A DNA stretch of 47,652 nucleotides from the NCBI GenBank assembly GCA_021797515.1, contig JAJZZP010000108.1, positions 1 to 47,652 of the forward strand, in the 5' to 3' direction. The DNA is from Bacillota bacterium. Its GTDB lineage: Bacteria > Bacillota > Sulfobacillia > Sulfobacillales > Sulfobacillaceae. Made by a program: the position numbers and the translations under genes. The notes below the pieces were generated by a model. The model was not told the origin of the DNA and did no database searches. It saw nothing but the letters and a program-made list of their open reading frames with translations. Each line of letters opens with the position of its first letter. The stretch's first letter is position 1. Below are positions 44,011 to 47,652 of the stretch, piece after piece.

Positions 44011-45102
44011 ATGATTATTGTAGCGAGGATGTCTGCGTTCGGAAAACCCGAACAAGACCCGACCGGCGTACGTATTCAGTTGTCGCCAGAGGTGTTTTTT
44101 GAGCCCCTTCGAATGATGGTCGAGAATTGTGCGGCGGGCGGTTGTGGATGTGCGGTGGACATTGAAGCGATAACCGTAGAAGAGACAGCTCGAGGCCCTC
44201 AAATCCATGTGCAAGGGGACCATCTCTCGTTAGCATCGATTGCCGACGCAATGCAACGGTGTGAGGTTCCGGGGGCTGGTGCCGCCCACTCGGTACCTTC
44301 CGATGGCCCAGCCGCTGACACACGGCGAACGGCCATTCAAGAACGGTATGGCCAAATAGCGGAGACAGAGGAGAAGGAAGGCTTGGGCTCTGGATGTGGG
44401 TATGGATGCGGTGGAGCCGTGGATGACCTCAATGGCTTGGGATTGCGCCTGGGCTACACGGTGGAGGATCTGACGTGCGTGCCTTCGGACGCCAATCTCG
44501 GGTTGGGATGCGGCAACCCAGTTGCCATTTCGGGGTTACAGCCCGGGGAAACCGTACTGGATCTCGGAAGCGGCGGGGGATTGGATTGTTTTCTGGCGGC
44601 GCGCCAGGTGGGAGTCACTGGTCGCGTGATCGGAGTGGATATGACGCCCGCGATGATTTCACGTGCGCGACGCATTGCCGCCTTAGAGTCCGCCTATGCG
44701 CACGTCGAATTTCGTTTGGGCGAAATTGAGCATTTGCCCGTGGCAGATGCATCCGTGGACGTGATTCTGTCGAACTGCGTCATCAACTTGTCGACCAATA
44801 AACGCCAAGTCTATCAGGAGGCGTACCGCGTCCTAAAGCCTGGAGGTCGGCTCGCGATTTCGGATATCGTGTCCACCGTCGAGATTCCGTCTGACTGGCG
44901 CAACGATGTGCAACTATGGACCAGTTGTATGGCTGGTGCCATGACGACCAACGAGCTCGAAACACTGATGGTGGAGGTCGGATTTACGGCGATTCGGATC
45001 CATCCTCAACCGGGAAGTCGCGACTTTATTCAGGAATGGGTGCCAAATACCCCGCTGACGGACTATGTGGTGTCTGCCGTGATCGAGGCGTTCAAACCAT
45101 AA
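44011..45102 (+). CDS. arsM: Arsenite S-adenosylmethionine methyltransferase
   Basis: Methylates As(III) to volatile or less toxic species. 363 residues. The SAM site is VLDLGSGGGLDCFLAA (182-197). The conserved As-binding cysteines of ArsM are present: C133 in YGCGG, C256 in LSNCVINL and C306 in SCMAGAM, with C167 in GCGNP. An N-terminal extension of about 100 residues has C40, C45 and C47 in ENCAAGGCGC and C84; it could be a metal-binding or trafficking module. The ATG at 44011 directly follows AAGGAG with no spacer, so the true start is doubtful; the Met at 44029 or a non-ATG codon is possible. It is controlled by operator 2. Confidence 0.93.
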   Translation: MIIVARMSAFGKPEQDPTGVRIQLSPEVFFEPLRMMVENCAAGGCGCAVDIEAITVEETARGPQIHVQGDHLSLASIADAMQRCEVPGAGAAHSVPSDGPAADTRRTAIQERYGQIAETEEKEGLGSGCGYGCGGAVDDLNGLGLRLGYTVEDLTCVPSDANLGLGCGNPVAISGLQPGETVLDLGSGGGLDCFLAARQVGVTGRVIGVDMTPAMISRARRIAALESAYAHVEFRLGEIEHLPVADASVDVILSNCVINLSTNKRQVYQEAYRVLKPGGRLAISDIVSTVEIPSDWRNDVQLWTSCMAGAMTTNELETLMVEVGFTAIRIHPQPGSRDFIQEWVPNTPLTDYVVSAVIEAFKP

Positions 45103-45112
45103 GCGAGGTATA

Positions 45113-45553
45113 CTGCTCGCGGCTCAAAATTGCGGTTTCTATTAGCTGTCGAGTGCCCTAAAATCCTTCAGAGAAACGGATGTTCTATCTGGACGGCAAC
45201 CGACCCCTTTGATACGCTACCCCAATTTGGTCAGCAAGGGGAGGCTTTTATGCCGCAATTGCGTTTGCAAGTTTCCGAAAAGATGATCTGTCAGTTACCC
45301 GAATTCCGGAAGCATCACCCGCATCCCCGGGTACGCCAGAAAATCGACGCCGTCTTGATGCATGCCCTCGATTTTGCTCAAGACGACATCGCCCGTTTCT
45401 TGGGGGTGACCGAACACAACGGTACGGTCATATATGCGAGAATATGCCGAAGGCGGGCTCGATGCCCGACTCCAGTTTGAAGTCGGGGGCAGCGCCAGCA
45501 AGCTGACGCCGTATCGCACCAGTATCCAAGAGGAATTCAAACAACGGCCGCCC
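45113..45553 (+). pseudogene. Second IS630-family element, 5' remnant
   Basis: The left end TA-CTGCTCGCGGCTCAAAATT (45111-45131) is a variant of the left repeat of the element at 42104. A transposase frame starts at ATG 45250 (LRLQVSEKMICQLPEF, then HHPHPRVRQKIDAV and AQDDIARFLGVTEHN), shifts by one base near 45419, and goes on as TVRSYMREYAEGGLDAR and then SIQEEFKQRPP. The likeness to the first copy ends abruptly at about 45553, where a CpaF-like fragment begins. The catalytic half and the right repeat are gone. Confidence 0.8.
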
Positions 45554-45554
45554 G

Positions 45555-45764
45555 CTAACGCGGATACGTCCGGATCGGATCATTGTCGGCGAGGTGCGGG
45601 GAGAGGAGGCCATGGAGTTAATCGAGGCCATGTCCACTGAACATCCGGGGAGTGCGCTATGGACTACCCCTGTGGGTTTTCCTCGCAATTCCCAGAGGGA
45701 AAGGGTCACAGGGGAAACGCCTCAGACGAATCTTGTGAGGACTGCGGGCCTCGTCAGAGACTGA
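45555..45764 (+). pseudogene. Fragment of a CpaF/TadA-type secretion ATPase
   Basis: The frame from CTA 45555 reads RIRPDRIIVGEVRGEEAMEL and then IEAMSTEHPGS, the conserved segment that includes the Walker B box of type II/IV secretion ATPases (CpaF, TadA, VirB11). After that the likeness fades and the frame ends at TGA 45762-45764. It has no start codon of its own and joins directly to the IS630 remnant. The Walker A loop and N-terminal domain are missing, so it is a dead scrap of a pilus or secretion gene. Confidence 0.75.
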
Positions 45765-45981
45765 GAGAAGCCGAAAGAGATTATTGTAGGTTTTTTAACC
45801 AGAGTTACGGACTCATTCTGTTTGTTTCAGGTGAACTCGATTCTTCATCCACTAACCCTTGCGGAGACAGGAATTCCCGGTCCCGAAACGCACCGCGTTG
45901 CTTGGCACACTGCTTCAGGTCATGATAGACAAAACTCATGGCCTTTGCAACAATGGAACCATAAGAAAAGGAGGAGAGGGC

Positions 45982-46236
45982 GTGGCCACGGAAAAATCGT
46001 TCACGGTGTCTTTGCCCGGTGATCTCGCCGAAGCCATACAACGTATCGCGGCCGAAAACCCTGAGGAGTTTGTGATTACGGCAGTGCGTCATGAAATTCA
46101 GCGGTTCGATCAGTTAACGGCTATTCGTGCCGCTGCGGGAGCGTGGAAGGATCATGATGAGATTCCCGACACTGTCGAGGAATTGGTGGCATTCATGCGC
46201 CGCCTGCGGGCTAGTGAGGAAAGGTTTTCGCCATGA
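45982..46236 (+). CDS. vapB: VapB-like antitoxin
   Basis: 84 residues, starting at GTG 45982 behind a strong AAAGGAGGAG (45967-45976). The N-terminal strand and helices (SFTVSLPGDLAEAIQRIAAE) fit a ribbon-helix-helix or similar DNA-binding antitoxin; the acidic C-terminal part (WKDHDEIPDTVEELVAFMRR) would wrap the toxin. The stop overlaps the toxin ATG by 4 bases (ATGA). The pair would autoregulate. Confidence 0.75.
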   Translation: MATEKSFTVSLPGDLAEAIQRIAAENPEEFVITAVRHEIQRFDQLTAIRAAAGAWKDHDEIPDTVEELVAFMRRLRASEERFSP

Positions 46237-46613
46237 GCCGTATCATGGTGGATACCGATGTGTTGATTTGGGTTCTGCGCGGCAAGGCCGAAGCCGTTGG
46301 TTGGCTCGAAACGGTCGCGGCAACAGAACGTCTTTTGTGCTCGGTCTTGACAGTTTCTGAGCTTCTCCGAATGGTACGGCAAGAAGAACTTCGCAAGACT
46401 GAGACGCTCATTGCTGGAGTCCAGGTGGTGCCTGTACTGTATGAAGACGCCCGCAAAGCGGCTGACCTGATGCGAGACCGTGGACCTGGCTTTGTCGATT
46501 GTCACATTGCAGCCACAGCGTTAAGATTAGAGGCTGCAGTTATGACCTATAACCAACGGGACTTTGGACGAACGGGTGTCAATCTTTTGCCACTACCCGA
46601 AACTTGGCCATAG
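46233..46613 (+). CDS. vapC: VapC-like toxin, PIN-domain ribonuclease
   Basis: 126 residues. The PIN-domain acidic site is complete: D7 and D9 in MVDTDVLIW, E43 in VSELLRM, D89 in FVDCHIAATA and D110 in NQRDF. VapC toxins cut tRNA or rRNA in the cytoplasm and are blocked by the partner antitoxin. It directly overlaps the vapB-like gene. Both reading frames are intact, unlike the elements around them, which suggests recent or ongoing selection. Confidence 0.85.
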   Translation: MSRIMVDTDVLIWVLRGKAEAVGWLETVAATERLLCSVLTVSELLRMVRQEELRKTETLIAGVQVVPVLYEDARKAADLMRDRGPGFVDCHIAATALRLEAAVMTYNQRDFGRTGVNLLPLPETWP

Positions 46614-47072
46614 ATTCCCGTGTCCCCAGGCGATCAAAAAGGGTGGACAGCACATCCGAACGGGGAGCCGTGTCTGTCGGCACAAACCAATAGAGAGAAA
46701 ACCTAAATCGGTGACAAGTCCTTGTTGCATTAAGGGGCCGGTCAGTGCTTAGCAGAATATTACGATAAATGACTTTGCGATCAACTCCACCACTGTTTTC
46801 GGCTAATCAATTCCCTGGCATAATGGTATGAAGCCGTAATGTTTACTGGGTTATTGGGGTTTGACACGGAGTGGATACCGGGTGGAGGGCGGCTTTAGCC
46901 GATTTAGCCCCCTTAATGTTGACACTAGCGATCTCCCCCTTCCGATTTCTCACGATTTCAAATTTTTTTCATAGACTCGTGAGAATCGATGATACCGAAC
47001 CCTCCAAGAGCCCAGACTCGGGATGGGGCTCAACTGCCTGCGGCAGTCGATCCGCATCCCGAGTGCAAACAG
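46614..47072. other. Intergenic debris between vapC and the IS3 fragment
   Basis: About 460 bases with no convincing gene. A 10-base inverted repeat ACTCGGGATG / CATCCCGAGT (47016-47025 and 47055-47064) encloses an inner CTGC/GCAG hairpin, just past the stop of the IS3-type fragment. A GC-rich stretch with GCGGCTTTAGCCG lies at about 46889. Confidence 0.45.
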
Positions 47073-47387
47073 TTACACGCGGACCGGAATCCATTGGGCC
47101 AGACCGGCAGCGACACGCGCTCGCATTTCCACCGGAGATCGGTAATCCAAACGACGATGAATGCGGACGGTGTTATACTGCTCCGTCCACTGCGTGACCT
47201 CCGCATACGCTTCGGCAAAGGTGGTGAATTCCTGCAATCCTAAGCATTCTCGCTCGAGTTGAGCGTGCCATGACTCGATGTAGGCATTATAATTCGGGCT
47301 ATGAACCGGGATCCGTTCATGGTCTAAGCGGAGGTGATGACACTGGGTCTCAAAGGCTTTAGCAATAAACTGGGGCCCATTATCGGT
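47073..47387 (-). pseudogene. IS3-family transposase (OrfB), C-terminal fragment
   Basis: On the minus strand, from 47387 to the TAA at 47073-47075, 104 residues read TDNGPQFIAKAFETQCHHLR and onward. DNGPQF carries the second Asp and IESWHAQLERE the Glu of the DDE integrase core; YNTVRIHRRLDYRSPVEM is the usual IS3/IS2-type C-terminus. The codon before TDNG is a stop (TAA) that lies in a palindrome, and the upstream half with the first Asp is not found. It lacks a start codon, so it is a fragment. Confidence 0.85.
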
Positions 47388-47408
47388 TTATCCCGATATC
47401 AGGATAAA
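47387..47408. repeat. Palindrome at the break of the IS3 fragment
   Basis: TTTATCC-N8-GGATAAA, with the inner part CCGATATCAGG, lies exactly where the transposase likeness ends. It may mark the junction with another element. Confidence 0.45.
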
Positions 47409-47559
47409 CGGACTTGGACTAAACCGCTGCGCGGTGGTTTAAATGCTTTCTTGAACCGGGTACGGATGCTTTTCCTTCTTGCGAAAACCGCCGTGGGTAG
47501 TCGTACAATAAGGTAGGTTTGGTTTTGGCGACGAAGTTCGGAGGAAGGAGCTTCACACC

Positions 47560-47652
47560 ATGAAGCATTATCGAAATACCCCTCGACGCAACGACGACAA
47601 CGCCTTTCTGCTGGCGGAAGTTTTGCTTATACCCCTGGAGGGTAAAGCGATT
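47560..47652 (+). CDS. Start of an unidentified gene (partial at window end)
   Basis: An ATG at 47560 stands behind CGGAGGAAGGAG (47539-47550). The frame is open for 31 codons to the window edge, beginning MKHYRNTPRRNDDNAFLL. Basic N-terminus, no recognisable domain; may belong to the next mobile element. Confidence 0.35.
   Translation, partial: MKHYRNTPRRNDDNAFLLAEVLLIPLEGKAI

Noticed and set aside
45805-46092. 95-residue minus-strand frame across the vapB start
   Set aside because: It overlaps the vapB-like gene and its ribosome site, has no ribosome site of its own that I can see, and matches no family I know.

Overview
The window looks like chromosome from a Gram-positive (Firmicutes-type) acidophile or thermophile of the Sulfobacillus kind. 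This rests on strong GGAGG ribosome sites, frequent GTG/TTG starts, a perfect CIRCE element before groES-groL, a PerR-type regulator with a PerR-like box, FabL-like and DUF1540 proteins, and a GlnR-like MerR regulator. The genus is an inference from gene content; no rRNA or tRNA gene was seen to fix it.

Layout. (1) 1-3638: the tail of a membrane protein, then an oxidative-stress operon of rubrerythrin, a two-cluster Fe-S/CCG oxidoreductase, DUF3501, PerR-like Fur protein and family 4 uracil-DNA glycosylase. A PerR-like box sits on its promoter. (2) 3635-10080: a methyltransferase, a LysR regulator, a four-gene CoA-ester operon on the minus strand (PaaG-like isomerase/hydratase and three SDRs with three different active-site signatures), a YceI protein and an alpha/beta hydrolase. 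(3) 10293-20438: housekeeping genes thiL, tsaE, tsaB, rimI, tsaD, gamma-carbonic anhydrase, murC, guaB, murA and a thiolase, followed by the wreck of a 3-hydroxyacyl-CoA dehydrogenase. (4) 20895-24559: an S9 peptidase, a polysaccharide deacetylase and two frameshifted relics. (5) 24475-32042: a six-gene minus-strand operon for a complex I / group 4 hydrogenase-like membrane complex whose large subunit has lost the Ni-Fe cysteines (an 'energy-converting hydrogenase related', Ehr, complex). (6) 32697-41907: a SHOCT protein, M20 amidohydrolase, moaC-mogA/moaB, groES-groL, plsY, a coiled-coil protein, a DUF1540 mini-protein, a MerR regulator, hpt and guaA. (7) 42104-47652: an accessory end with a decayed IS630 element, an arsR-arsM arsenic module with two identical-architecture operators, a second IS630 relic fused to a scrap of a CpaF-type secretion ATPase, a VapBC toxin-antitoxin pair and an IS3-family transposase fragment.

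The most unusual system is the Ehr-like complex. It keeps all the proton-pumping membrane modules (NuoH, HyfE, and two antiporter-like subunits) and an N2-type cluster site, has a small subunit fused to an extra 4Fe-4S module, and has no hydrogenase active site, maturation genes or NADH module nearby. It is flanked on both sides by gene debris, which suggests that it was acquired or moved as a block. The other point worth attention is the compact arsenic switch, with paired vicinal cysteines in ArsR and duplicated 16-bp operators.
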